Below are positions 9,589 through 17,953 of a DNA stretch of 36,850 nt, piece after piece. Below the pieces are notes generated by a model that worked only from the letters and a program-made list of their open reading frames with translations, was not told where the DNA came from and did not search any database. The stretch is from Sedimenticola sp. (GTDB taxonomy: Bacteria; Pseudomonadota; Gammaproteobacteria; Chromatiales; Chromatiaceae). Every line of letters begins with the position of its first letter. Position 1 is the stretch's first letter. Location: contig PKUO01000077.1 in NCBI GenBank assembly GCA_002869585.1, positions 36,362-73,211 of the forward strand. The letters run 5' to 3'. Both the position numbers and the translations under genes were made by a program.

Positions 9589-10212
9589 GTGTTCCGGATC
9601 AATCAGATCACTATAAAAAGCGTATTTCTTCTGGCGGCGCTGATCGGCAGCCAGAACCTGTACGCTGAGATCTTCAAATACGAGGATTCCAGGGGCAATC
9701 TCTATTTCACCGACCGGCCGATGAAAGGCAAGGCCTACCGCCTGCTATGGCGCTCGGGCCCGGATCGTTCTTCAGGCCGATCGCGGATAAACACCTCAGC
9801 TACCGATAAGAATCGCAAACTCTATTCATCCTTGATCGATGAGGTGGCGCGCCAGGCCAATCTCCGGCCCGCGCTGCTGCATGCAGTGGTTCGTGCCGAG
9901 TCCTCCTATGATCCCAAGGCATTGTCGCGCAAGGGTGCGATGGGCCTTATGCAGTTGATGCCGGATACCGCAAAACGCTTCGGTGTCAGTGACAGCTGGG
10001 ATCCGGAGCAGAATCTCAGAGCGGGTGCGCGTTATCTGAGCGAACTGCTGGATATGTTCGGGAATGATCTGCAACTGGCCCTGGCCGCCTATAACGCCGG
10101 GGAGAATGCCGTTATCAAGTACGGTAATCAGATACCGCCTTATCCTGAAACCCAGCAGTATGTCACGAAAGTGCAGGATTTCTTTCAGGAGCACAGCCAG
10201 TCCGGCAGCTGA
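9589..10212 (+). CDS. Secreted lytic transglycosylase with DUF4124 N-terminus
   Basis: The 207-residue product begins with a signal peptide (cleavage probably after LYA, residue 26). A DUF4124-type segment (EIFKYEDSRGNLYFTDRP) follows, then a soluble lytic transglycosylase (SLT, family 1) domain from about residue 80. The predicted catalytic glutamate is E104 in RAESSYDP, and GLMQLMPDTAKRFGV and AYNAGENAV are the other family signatures. It should cleave peptidoglycan between MurNAc and GlcNAc in the periplasm; such single-domain enzymes often open the wall for envelope-spanning machines. The start is GTG at 9589, because the overlapping ATG at 9582 is in another frame. It stands alone, convergent with the pilZ gene. 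Confidence 0.93.
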   Translation: MFRINQITIKSVFLLAALIGSQNLYAEIFKYEDSRGNLYFTDRPMKGKAYRLLWRSGPDRSSGRSRINTSATDKNRKLYSSLIDEVARQANLRPALLHAVVRAESSYDPKALSRKGAMGLMQLMPDTAKRFGVSDSWDPEQNLRAGARYLSELLDMFGNDLQLALAAYNAGENAVIKYGNQIPPYPETQQYVTKVQDFFQEHSQSGS

Positions 10213-10248
10213 GCCGGAACCGGCCTTAAATCAAGTGGTCCTGGTCGC

Positions 10249-10590
10249 TCAGGATTCCCACATCTCGGTCAGTTCCTGAATACGCTGAATGGTCTCGTCG
10301 GAAATATCGATGATCTGGAAGCCATACCAGAAGAGACCTGAGTCGGCCATTTCCTGGCCCCAGAGCGACTCTGCGCCGAACTCCATCTTGATGATCCGGT
10401 TCTCGGCATCGGCATAGGCCATTTTCAGCTGGTATAGCCGGTTGACCGGGAGTTCAATATGGGCTCTCAGCATGAAGCCGCCCTCGGATATATTCACCAG
10501 TTGACCAATAACCGAATCGGTTGCCAGATCCATGATATCGATAACGGTATGGACGGTTGATCGGGCGGATTGTCGTTTGTCTGCGGTCAT
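10249..10590 (-). CDS. PilZ-domain c-di-GMP-binding protein
   Basis: This is a 113-residue, single PilZ-domain protein. Both c-di-GMP-binding elements are present: RxxxR (RQSAR, residues 6-10) and NxSxxG (NISEGG, about residues 33-38), and they are followed by the beta-barrel sequence. Such stand-alone PilZ proteins act as c-di-GMP receptors that work through a partner. The gene starts 15 bases after the DUF1631 gene ends, on the same strand, so the two are almost certainly one operon and probably act together. The upstream sigma-28-like promoter (13012-13038) would drive both. Confidence 0.92.
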   Translation of the reverse strand: MTADKRQSARSTVHTVIDIMDLATDSVIGQLVNISEGGFMLRAHIELPVNRLYQLKMAYADAENRIIKMEFGAESLWGQEMADSGLFWYGFQIIDISDETIQRIQELTEMWES

Positions 10591-10604
10591 TGGGTGGCCT
10601 TTAC

Positions 10605-12974
10605 CTATGTGCTTGGCTGTTGTACGCCAAAAGTCTTGCTCAGCATGGATCTGATCGTATTCAAGGCGCTGTCGACAAAAGGCGTGCGCGTATCATCAAT
10701 CACTTTTGCCGTCCGGTTGCTGATCTGTCGCGCCAGTTCATTGGCTGAAATGACCACAGCCTGCACCCCGGAGCGGTCCACAAACATGTATTTTTTGGTT
10801 ACCGGGCTGAACCAGGAGAGTTTCAACTGGCGGGAATTCTGCTCCTTGTCGAGCAGTTGAAACCAGGTGCCGAATTCGATGCTCTTCAGGCGCTCGGCTA
10901 TTTTCTGTTCCTTGCTGTTCAACTGGGTCGTGTCCTCCACCGGTTTGACCGTGCCGAAGCGTGACTTGACCATATCTTCCTGATTGACCTCCACGGCCTC
11001 GGGCGGCAGTCCCTTCTCAAAGGAATCCAGCAGCTTGAACAGGGCCAGACTGTCCGGCTGGTGGTAGTCGCCCAGGGAGGAGAGACCGGTTTCAATCGCA
11101 GTCTTCAGCTGAGGGAGTTTCTGTTTGAATTCCGCCTGTTGATCCTGGCGGTCTTTCGAATCGCAGACCCAGATAATGGTGTCGACCACACCGAGGACCT
11201 CTTCCCACTCCTCGGTCTGTTCGATGTCTGGATTGCGCAACATCATCAGGATCATCTTGTCCAGCCAGGCCGAGTTGAGGAAGCGCTTTACAATCGGGTG
11301 AATCTCCCGGTCGCTGATCTTGCTGTTGACGATCTTATGCGCCCGTGAGCGCGCGCTTTCCAGGCGTTCGCGTCCCTTGGCGGCTTCTTTGGTTCGCTCC
11401 TCTACGATCTTCGCCTTTTGGTTGAGATCATCGATCTGCTGTGCCAGGCGGGTGCGCAGACCGTCGATGATGCTCAGGTCATCAACAAAATCGCTGAGTA
11501 TCTCGTTGACGATCTCCTTCATCGGGTAGTAGAGCCCGAGGCGCAGGTTGTCTTCGTCAACCCATTGCTTGCCAGCCGCCACCATCTGGTTGAGCAGCTT
11601 GCGCGCAGTGTGTTCGCCATCGACCAGAAAGGTCTGGTCAATAATGGCGATCTTGAGGAACGGGGTGTGCAGATGGCTGACCAGGGCCTTGACGATGTTG
11701 GGGATATCCTCGTCATTCAGAACATGCTCGAACAACATACCCACCAGTTCGATGGTATCGAGATCCGCTGTAGGGATGGTGTTCTTGTCGATGTCGGTAT
11801 AGAGCTTGTCGCGTTCGGTTACCAGGGTATTACGGATGTTCTCCAGCAGGGCGTGATCGATCTCGATGTTGTCCGGCTCAACCTCACTGTCTTCAAAACC
11901 CGGTATGTAGGCACTGCCACTGACCGGTTGGATATCGTTGATGGCGGCGACGATTTGTGGTTTTTCCGTCATCACCACACCGGTGACCGAGGGATTGATC
12001 TCAGGGTGGTTGCGGAATGAGGGGTCATGGAGCCGTCTTTCCGCCATGATCGAGCGAATCGATTGAAAAATCTCTTCACCGATAGCGATTGATCCTGCTC
12101 TCTCGGCGCTCATGGTCCCCGGCGGTTTCCCAGACAGGTCATAACTGCCCGAATAAGGGTTGAAGGCCGCGCCGCTCCTGTTTCCGAGCGCCTTGGGGTC
12201 GGTCGGAATAGGGTGGGTCATCGGATCGAACTCCTGATCGTTTCCGGTGTTCGGGTCGATGGCCGAGCCGTGCAGTGTGTTCGGTTTTTTCGCGATGTTC
12301 AGTTTCAGATTCGGGAAAATGCCGGCATCGATCAGTTTCGCGTTGTAGCTCTCGTAAAGGGTGCCCGACTCGCGCATCACAAATTTGTCGAACAGGGCGT
12401 AGATGATCAACAGCAGGGTCATGTCAAAGCCCAATTCCTTGACGGCCATCTGAAAGGCGTACATAACATGCGCAGGACCACCGGGAATATCGTCAACCGA
12501 CAGTTCCAGGCCACCGCGAACCAGTCCCATGCGCTTGCCGAGGGCGTAGAGCTCCTGGTACCACTGGTTCTGTGCCTTGGAAATGATCCTTTCCGAGGCG
12601 AGGTGCTCTTCCAGATCCTGATTGTTGATGATCGACAATTCGCCGATGGAATCGAGATTCACCGATTTTTCCGGATAGGTGATGGTGTGACCTTGGGTAA
12701 AATCCCTGAATCCGTTAGTGATCTCTTCTCTGAACCGGTACTCGACAGAATCGCGCAGCTGCTTGACTACCGGGATGGCATCGTAAAACAGGCGCTGTTT
12801 GTCGTTAGTCTCTGCCTTGTCGGAAAAGTCGAGCAAGGTCGGGATCATCTGTTCGAACATCTCGCCGAGTTGGGTGGTCAACAGGACAACAACGAGGTCT
12901 TCGCATTCTTTTATTAGCGGTTTGTATTTGGACAGGTTATGCCGGGTGTCCCTTGTAGACCTCTGTTTATCCAT
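10605..12974 (-). CDS. DUF1631 family protein
   Basis: The 789-residue product matches the DUF1631 family, large soluble proteobacterial proteins of unknown function that older annotation sometimes labels thymidine phosphorylase. It is predominantly helical, with no signal peptide or clear membrane segment. A charged, coiled-coil-like stretch lies around residues 500-545 (LRTRLAQQIDDLNQKAKIVEERTKEAAKGRERLE). A probably beta-rich C-terminal part (GTWFQLLDKE ... KLSWFSPVTKKYMFVDRSG, about 695-745) resembles a small barrel domain recurrent in the family. The start is the ATG at 12974, with a GGAT ribosome site. The adjacent pilZ gene suggests a c-di-GMP-linked role in motility or surface behaviour, but that is inference from neighbourhood. 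Confidence 0.88.
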   Translation of the reverse strand: MDKQRSTRDTRHNLSKYKPLIKECEDLVVVLLTTQLGEMFEQMIPTLLDFSDKAETNDKQRLFYDAIPVVKQLRDSVEYRFREEITNGFRDFTQGHTITYPEKSVNLDSIGELSIINNQDLEEHLASERIISKAQNQWYQELYALGKRMGLVRGGLELSVDDIPGGPAHVMYAFQMAVKELGFDMTLLLIIYALFDKFVMRESGTLYESYNAKLIDAGIFPNLKLNIAKKPNTLHGSAIDPNTGNDQEFDPMTHPIPTDPKALGNRSGAAFNPYSGSYDLSGKPPGTMSAERAGSIAIGEEIFQSIRSIMAERRLHDPSFRNHPEINPSVTGVVMTEKPQIVAAINDIQPVSGSAYIPGFEDSEVEPDNIEIDHALLENIRNTLVTERDKLYTDIDKNTIPTADLDTIELVGMLFEHVLNDEDIPNIVKALVSHLHTPFLKIAIIDQTFLVDGEHTARKLLNQMVAAGKQWVDEDNLRLGLYYPMKEIVNEILSDFVDDLSIIDGLRTRLAQQIDDLNQKAKIVEERTKEAAKGRERLESARSRAHKIVNSKISDREIHPIVKRFLNSAWLDKMILMMLRNPDIEQTEEWEEVLGVVDTIIWVCDSKDRQDQQAEFKQKLPQLKTAIETGLSSLGDYHQPDSLALFKLLDSFEKGLPPEAVEVNQEDMVKSRFGTVKPVEDTTQLNSKEQKIAERLKSIEFGTWFQLLDKEQNSRQLKLSWFSPVTKKYMFVDRSGVQAVVISANELARQISNRTAKVIDDTRTPFVDSALNTIRSMLSKTFGVQQPST

Positions 12975-13011
12975 TAGGCAGATCCTTCACATTCCCTCAG
13001 ACTTAATTGTT

Positions 13012-13038
13012 ATATCGGTTGCCGTGGTGAATTATTTA
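13012..13038 (-). promoter_or_regulatory. Sigma-28 (FliA)-like promoter of the DUF1631-pilZ operon
   Basis: On the minus strand TAAA (13035-13038) is followed after exactly 15 bases by ACCGATAT (13012-13019), which matches six of eight positions of GCCGATAA. It faces the DUF1631 gene, and the -10 element ends 37 bases before its ATG, giving a short leader of about 30 bases. The call rests on pattern, spacing and position only. Confidence 0.55.
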
Positions 13039-13054
13039 ACTCCATTTTTTCCTG

Positions 13055-13075
13055 TAGGGCGCTCATGCCGCCCTA
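13055..13075. repeat. Small perfect inverted repeat (TAGGGCG / CGCCCTA)
   Basis: Seven bases, TAGGGCG, are repeated as CGCCCTA across a 7-base loop. No T-tract follows on either strand, so it is not a standard terminator. It lies immediately upstream of the sigma-28-like promoter of the DUF1631 operon. It could be a REP-like palindrome or a regulator-binding site; I cannot decide between these. Confidence 0.45.
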
Positions 13076-13283
13076 GATTTCCCTATTTGCCTGCACACCA
13101 GACAGTGCTCCAGATGCAATGGTATGATTTTACTGATAATAATATAGAGTGCTGAGTCGAACTTCAGTAAAAATATGTGAAGCATAGCCCCAAATCCACA
13201 AGAATAGTTAAATTCCTGCCTGATATTTTGCAGAGAACCGCTTTGAATCATGCCTGCGGGTCAGTCTCGCAGACGATACTCAT

Positions 13284-13502
13284 TCAGTCGTCACCGATCA
13301 CAGGCGCCTCGCGGGTGGCCTGTAACAGACGCTCGGCCTCATTCTGATTCTGTGCAAATACGATCTTGATGGTCCCTTTGTCATCTTCGGCCTGTGCGGC
13401 CCGCAGGCCCCGTGCCTGTTCCCGTGCCTCGCGGTAATTCGGATTGTTGTCGAGATAGGTCAATTGCTTTTTCGGATCGATATTGTAGATGAAATAGGGC
13501 AT
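13284..13502 (-). CDS. Small conserved protein of unknown function
   Basis: This is a 72-residue soluble protein starting MPYFIYNIDP at the ATG at 13502, which has a GGAG ribosome site 7 bases upstream; a TTG four codons earlier sits over that site and is unlikely. The middle is rich in Arg, Ala and acidic residues (YREAREQARGLRAAQAEDD), and the end has KIVFAQNQNEAERLLQATRE followed by an acidic tail. I recall similar short proteins (MPYFIY..., ...MIFA.N..EAE.LL..RE) in many gammaproteobacteria, but no function is known to me. It lies 60 bases after the RND permease gene on the same strand and could be read with it. Confidence 0.75.
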   Translation of the reverse strand: MPYFIYNIDPKKQLTYLDNNPNYREAREQARGLRAAQAEDDKGTIKIVFAQNQNEAERLLQATREAPVIGDD

Positions 13503-13562
13503 GGGGTACTCCAAACAACACTAAAAGATGATATGAACTCTCTAAATTGGGGCTTCGGGTGA

Positions 13563-16500
13563 TTAATCAACCCGGTCTGCGCCGGCAAAATTCCCCGCGC
13601 TTTTTGGGGACTCAAAACGGATCAGGAAGGCCAGCAGCGCCGGAATCACAAACAGTGTCAGCAGTGTGGACAGGGCCAGTCCACCGAGGATGACACTGCC
13701 CAGGCCACGATACAGCTCGGTTCCTGAACCCTGCGCCAGCACCAGCGGGAGCAGTCCAAACAGGCTGGTGGTGGTGCTCATGAAAATGGGGCGGATACGG
13801 GTGCGTACCGAGTGCTGAACGGCATCCAGCCCCTGCATACCGGCGAAACGCACGTTATTCAGGGATTGATGGACGATCAGAATGGCGTTATTCACCACGG
13901 TTCCCACCAGGATGATAAAGCCCAGCATGACCAGAATATCGAACGGCTGTGGGGCAATCAGCAGATTGACCAGCGCCAGCCCGATGAATCCCCCGGCAGC
14001 AGCCAGGGGCACCGAGAACATGATCAGAAACGGGTAGATGTAGTTGCCGAACAGGGCGGACATGAGCAGGTAGGTGATGACAATCGCCAGCACGAAATTC
14101 CACTTCAGGGCATCGCGGGTGATGCTCAGCTTATCGGCATTGCCGCCGATGCTGACCTGGGAACCGTCCAGCTTTCCCGCCTGCTCCAGGTTCGGCACCA
14201 GTTCGTTGGCGATCAGTTCCATGGCCGACTCCAGGGGCAGATCATCCGGCGGAGTCACCTCCAGGCGGATGTTGCGTTTTCGCTCCAAGTGATCAATCTG
14301 GGTCATTCCCTGGCTGTAATCCAGGCTGACCAGATCGCCTATCAGCACCAGTGAACCGTAGGGATTGGAGATGACGTTGCTGAGAATGTCCTCCGGGCTC
14401 TCCACCGACTGGCCGGCGCTCTTTATCACCAGGTCCATCACCTTGGTGCCGTCCGGCTTGTATTCACCGATCTTGCGGCCATCCATCAGGATATCGATAT
14501 AGACCCCGATCTCCTGTTCGGAGAGTCCGTTGGCCACGACCTGGGAACGGTTGGGTTGCAGGTTCGCCTCCGGGTAGGTGATCTCCAGGGAGGGGGTGGG
14601 ACGGATCTGGGCATTGGGAATGGCCTGCTTCAGCGCGCCAAAAAGGGTGCGGGCCGCACTGACTATCCCGCCGATATCGTTGCCTGAGACATTAACATCC
14701 ACGGTCCGGCCCTGTCCGATGCCGGATTCAAAGATGCCGCGCTGGATACTCACGCCGAACATGCCTGGAATGCTGTTCATGATGTTGGTGAACAGCGGCA
14801 TCATTTTCCTCGCTTCGGTGTCATGCACACTGGTGCCGCCGAACAGGGTGATCGAATCCGATGCCACGTAGAAGAGGTTCTTTACCTGGGGCACGCCATC
14901 CAGCCCGTCCTGCTCAATATGCGGCCGGGTGCGTTGGTAGACATACTCGCCGATCTCCTGGCGTTTCTGATTCGAGTAGCCGGGGGGCGGTACCAGAATA
15001 TTCAGGATCAGGTTTCTGTTGCCCTGGGGCAGGTATTCGGCCTTGGGTATCAGCGACAGGGCAATGGCCAGGGACGCCAGGGTAAACACGGTGATGGTGA
15101 GGATGCGGGTAAAGCTGTTTTTCAGGGTGATGCCGGAAAACCACATCACCATGCGCACAAAGATATTTCCCCGTGCGTTTTCATCGCCACCCGGGTCCAT
15201 CTGCCTTTTCGAGAGGCCATAAAATTTGTTGGTGACCGCGGGAATCACCGAGATGGAGGCAAACAGGCTAATAATGATCGAGGCGGTGATAGCGATGGCA
15301 ATATCCCTGAACAGCTGTCCGGCCTCTTCCTCGATGAAGATCACCGGCAGGAACACCGCGACTGTGGTGGCGGTTGAGGCCAGCACCGCGCCCCATACCT
15401 CTTTCGTCCCCTGGTAGGAGGCGTCGAAGGCGCTTTTCCCCATGCGCCGGTGGCGATCGATGTTTTCCAGCACCACGATCGAGTTGTCCACCAGCATGCC
15501 CACGGCAAAGGTGATGCCCGCCAGGCTGATGACATTGATGTTGCGATCGAACAGGTACATGAAAAAGAAGGTGGCCATCACCGAAATCGGAATAGCGATA
15601 GCGACCGTCAGGGTGGAGCTGACCGAACGCAGAAACAGCAGCAGTACGGTGATGGCCAGCAGGCCACCGATCATCAGGTTATTCTTGACGGTACTGATGG
15701 CGGTATTGATATAGGGCGTCTGGTCATAGACCCAGTCGTAATAGAGTCCTTGCTGTTTCAGAATCCCCTCATTCAGCTCATCGACCACCTCGCGCATCTG
15801 CGCGGTCAATGCCAGGACATTGGCCCCGGCCTCCTTGCGAATGCCGGTTACAATCATCGCCTGGCCGTTATGCAGCACCGCCGGCGGGTCTGAGGTGTAA
15901 CCGAATTCGGTGCTGGCGATATCGCTCAGATAGATGCGGCGTAGGCCATCGTCCGTGATCAGCACCTCGCTCACCTCATCCGGCGACTGGAACTGGCTGG
16001 TGGTCCTGACTCGGTAGTTCCGCTTCGACAGCGGCAGCACCCCGGCGGAGATATTGCTGTTGGCGCTGTTGATGCGCTCGATCACCCGTCCCAGGGTGAC
16101 CCCATGGCTGGCCAGTTTCTCCGGGGAGACGGTCACTTCCAGGCGTTTTTCGCTGCCGCCAAAGACAAACAGCGAACCGACACCGGGTACGCGCTCCAGG
16201 GTGTGCCGCACCTCGTTCTCGAAGAAGGTACGGTAATTCTTGACCCGTCCGGGATCACCTTCCCGGGATTTCAACATCAGCCAGATGACCGGGGAGTTTT
16301 GCGCGCTCGAGGTGCTGACGACGGGCTTGTCGGCGTTTTCCGGGTAGTTTTTCACCTCGTTGAGCTTGTTGGTGACCCGCACCATCGCCTGGTCCAGATC
16401 GGTGCCGACCTTGAAGGTCATATCGATGGTGCCGTAGTTGTTGAAACTGGAGCTCTCCATCAGGGTGAGTCCGGTGACACTCTTCAGCACATCCTCCTGA

Positions 16501-16697
16501 TCCTCGATGATCTCCTTCTCGATTTCATAGGGGCTGGCGCCTGCCCAGTTGGTATTGATGCTGATCTTCGGCGCTTCCACATCCGGCGTCAGCTGAACCG
16601 GGAGACGGCTGAGACCGATGAAACCGAACAGCAGCATCAGAATGACCGCCGAGAAGGTCGAGACCGGCTGTCTGATCGAGAGTTTGACGAGATCCAT
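13563..16697 (-). CDS. RND-family efflux permease (HAE1/AcrB-like)
   Basis: The 1044-residue protein is a full-length resistance-nodulation-division inner-membrane transporter with twelve predicted membrane segments and two large periplasmic loops. The N-terminus (MDLVKLSIRQPV..., then GLSRLPVQLTPDVEAP) and motifs such as GTDLDQAMVRVTNKL and GFIILVGTVVNNAILIVH are typical. In the fourth membrane segment the proton-relay region reads GMLVDNSIVVLENI. Only one of the two adjacent aspartates of AcrB (D407/D408) is retained, and the second position is Asn, as in a sizeable subgroup of HAE1 pumps. It would work as a trimer with the membrane-fusion protein encoded 15 bases upstream. No outer-membrane TolC-type gene is in the window. 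The substrate cannot be predicted. Confidence 0.96.
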   Translation of the reverse strand: MDLVKLSIRQPVSTFSAVILMLLFGFIGLSRLPVQLTPDVEAPKISINTNWAGASPYEIEKEIIEDQEDVLKSVTGLTLMESSSFNNYGTIDMTFKVGTDLDQAMVRVTNKLNEVKNYPENADKPVVSTSSAQNSPVIWLMLKSREGDPGRVKNYRTFFENEVRHTLERVPGVGSLFVFGGSEKRLEVTVSPEKLASHGVTLGRVIERINSANSNISAGVLPLSKRNYRVRTTSQFQSPDEVSEVLITDDGLRRIYLSDIASTEFGYTSDPPAVLHNGQAMIVTGIRKEAGANVLALTAQMREVVDELNEGILKQQGLYYDWVYDQTPYINTAISTVKNNLMIGGLLAITVLLLFLRSVSSTLTVAIAIPISVMATFFFMYLFDRNINVISLAGITFAVGMLVDNSIVVLENIDRHRRMGKSAFDASYQGTKEVWGAVLASTATTVAVFLPVIFIEEEAGQLFRDIAIAITASIIISLFASISVIPAVTNKFYGLSKRQMDPGGDENARGNIFVRMVMWFSGITLKNSFTRILTITVFTLASLAIALSLIPKAEYLPQGNRNLILNILVPPPGYSNQKRQEIGEYVYQRTRPHIEQDGLDGVPQVKNLFYVASDSITLFGGTSVHDTEARKMMPLFTNIMNSIPGMFGVSIQRGIFESGIGQGRTVDVNVSGNDIGGIVSAARTLFGALKQAIPNAQIRPTPSLEITYPEANLQPNRSQVVANGLSEQEIGVYIDILMDGRKIGEYKPDGTKVMDLVIKSAGQSVESPEDILSNVISNPYGSLVLIGDLVSLDYSQGMTQIDHLERKRNIRLEVTPPDDLPLESAMELIANELVPNLEQAGKLDGSQVSIGGNADKLSITRDALKWNFVLAIVITYLLMSALFGNYIYPFLIMFSVPLAAAGGFIGLALVNLLIAPQPFDILVMLGFIILVGTVVNNAILIVHQSLNNVRFAGMQGLDAVQHSVRTRIRPIFMSTTTSLFGLLPLVLAQGSGTELYRGLGSVILGGLALSTLLTLFVIPALLAFLIRFESPKSAGNFAGADRVD

Positions 16698-16712
16698 ATC
16701 CGTGGCCCTTGA

Positions 16713-17762
16713 TTATTGAATGATGTCGACCGCTTGACCCGGCCGCAGCCGGTCATTGCCATCGATGACCACGCTCATCCCGTTGGTGATATTCTCCTGG
16801 TCAACGCCAACGGCCTCACGATTTCTGCTGATGATGGTAATAGGCAGCATCTCAGCCTTACCCTCTTGCACGCTATAGATGAACGACTGGCCGTTGGTCT
16901 GGACAACCGCATCCCTGGGAATCATGCGCAGCAAACGGTGTTTGCCGGCCGCGATCTCTGCGCTGGCAGTCATGTTCTGGATGACGCCGGGTTGATAGGG
17001 GATAGCGATTTTCAACAGGGCGCTCTTGCTGCGCAGATCGGCGACAGGCACAAAGCCGCTGATGGTGCCGTTCAGCTTCAGGCCGAGGGCGTTGATGCTG
17101 ATGGGTATCTCCGCGCCGGGCTTCTGAAACATCGCCAGATTCTCGGAAACGGCGATCTTGACCACCAGATCTTCGGTAGAGGCGAGCCGGCAGACCGGTG
17201 TTCCAGGAACCAGCCACTCGCCCTGTTCCTTGATCTTTTCCAGCACGATGCCATTGAACGGCGCGCGCACGACACTTTTCTGCAGCTGCAGCTTCAATCG
17301 CTCCAGCTCTTCGTCCAGGGTTTCCCTTTTTTTCTGCAGTGAACGGTAATCGAAGCGGGCGTCGTCATAGGCCTGCCGGCTGGCAGAGTTTGTCTGCAAC
17401 AGGCTTTCCAGTCGCTTCAGGGTGCCACCGACCTTCTCCAGGTCCGCGCTGATCTGGGCCTGTTCGTTCTTCTTGATATCGATATCCTTGTTGATCAGAT
17501 CGGTGTTCAGTTCGAGCAGCACCTCGCCGGCCTTGAACAACCTTCCTTCGGCGATATTCAGCTTGGTTATCAGCCCGGCTACCTCGCCGGATACCTCGGA
17601 GATGCGGTCGAAATCGACTATCCCGGAGAGCTGCTGGCTCTCGGTCATCTGTTGCTCGCTGACCTGGGCTACCTTCACCCGCGCCGGTGGTGGTTCGGCG
17701 CTGTTGCCCGTCAGCGGTGTGAGCAGCATCAGCAGCAGAATGAGCAGGTCGTTTTTTTTCAT
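16713..17762 (-). CDS. RND efflux membrane-fusion protein (HlyD/AcrA family)
   Basis: The 349-residue periplasmic adaptor has an N-terminal signal peptide (MKKNDLLILLLMLLTPLTGNSA). A barrel/lipoyl half with VSGEVAGLITKLNIAEG follows, then a coiled-coil hairpin (about residues 95-165) and the second lipoyl half with VVRAPFNGIVLEKIKEQGEWLVPG. The beta-barrel and membrane-proximal parts complete it. There is no lipobox cysteine, so it is probably a soluble or anchored non-lipoprotein adaptor. The start is the ATG at 17762, which has a GGTGAG ribosome site; an upstream in-frame extension would precede the signal peptide and is rejected. It is the first gene of a two-gene operon with the permease. 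Confidence 0.95.
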   Translation of the reverse strand: MKKNDLLILLLMLLTPLTGNSAEPPPARVKVAQVSEQQMTESQQLSGIVDFDRISEVSGEVAGLITKLNIAEGRLFKAGEVLLELNTDLINKDIDIKKNEQAQISADLEKVGGTLKRLESLLQTNSASRQAYDDARFDYRSLQKKRETLDEELERLKLQLQKSVVRAPFNGIVLEKIKEQGEWLVPGTPVCRLASTEDLVVKIAVSENLAMFQKPGAEIPISINALGLKLNGTISGFVPVADLRSKSALLKIAIPYQPGVIQNMTASAEIAAGKHRLLRMIPRDAVVQTNGQSFIYSVQEGKAEMLPITIISRNREAVGVDQENITNGMSVVIDGNDRLRPGQAVDIIQ

Positions 17763-17953
17763 ATGAGCGGTCTCACCAGTCGGCCAGGTTGCTGCAGGTA
17801 TGCCCCCGTAAACAACCAAAAACTAAAGCAATATCTTCCACTGAATATGATGCTGCAGTCCGTTCAGGCAGTGTTCAGGGTAGGGCGCATATCTTAACAC
17901 CTAGAAAACGTTGTTAGCAGGAATCTTGAATAGTCTCGAACAGGAGAAAAACC

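Larger units (their letters stand above)
12975..13283. other. Gene-free region upstream of the DUF1631 operon
   Basis: These 309 bases contain no convincing gene. They hold the sigma-28-like promoter of the DUF1631-pilZ pair (13012-13038) and a small perfect inverted repeat (13055-13075). The rest, about 13080-13283, is downstream of the small conserved protein gene, and I see no clear terminator or other element in it. Confidence 0.6.

Noticed and set aside
10211-10228. GCCGGAACCGGC hairpin between the transglycosylase and pilZ stops
   Set aside because: Only about four base pairs can form around a usable loop and no T-tract follows, so it is too weak to call as a terminator.
12213-12917. 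Open frame of 234 codons antisense to the DUF1631 gene
   Set aside because: It is a shadow of the DUF1631 codons; no ribosome site and no family resemblance.
13055-13075. Inverted repeat considered as an intrinsic terminator
   Set aside because: The stem is good, but neither strand has a T-tract after it; kept only as a repeat.
17820-17953. PhoP box or promoter between the efflux and glycine-zipper genes
   Set aside because: No direct repeat close to the (T/G)GTTTA-N5-(T/G)GTTTA pattern and no clear hexamer pair could be seen.
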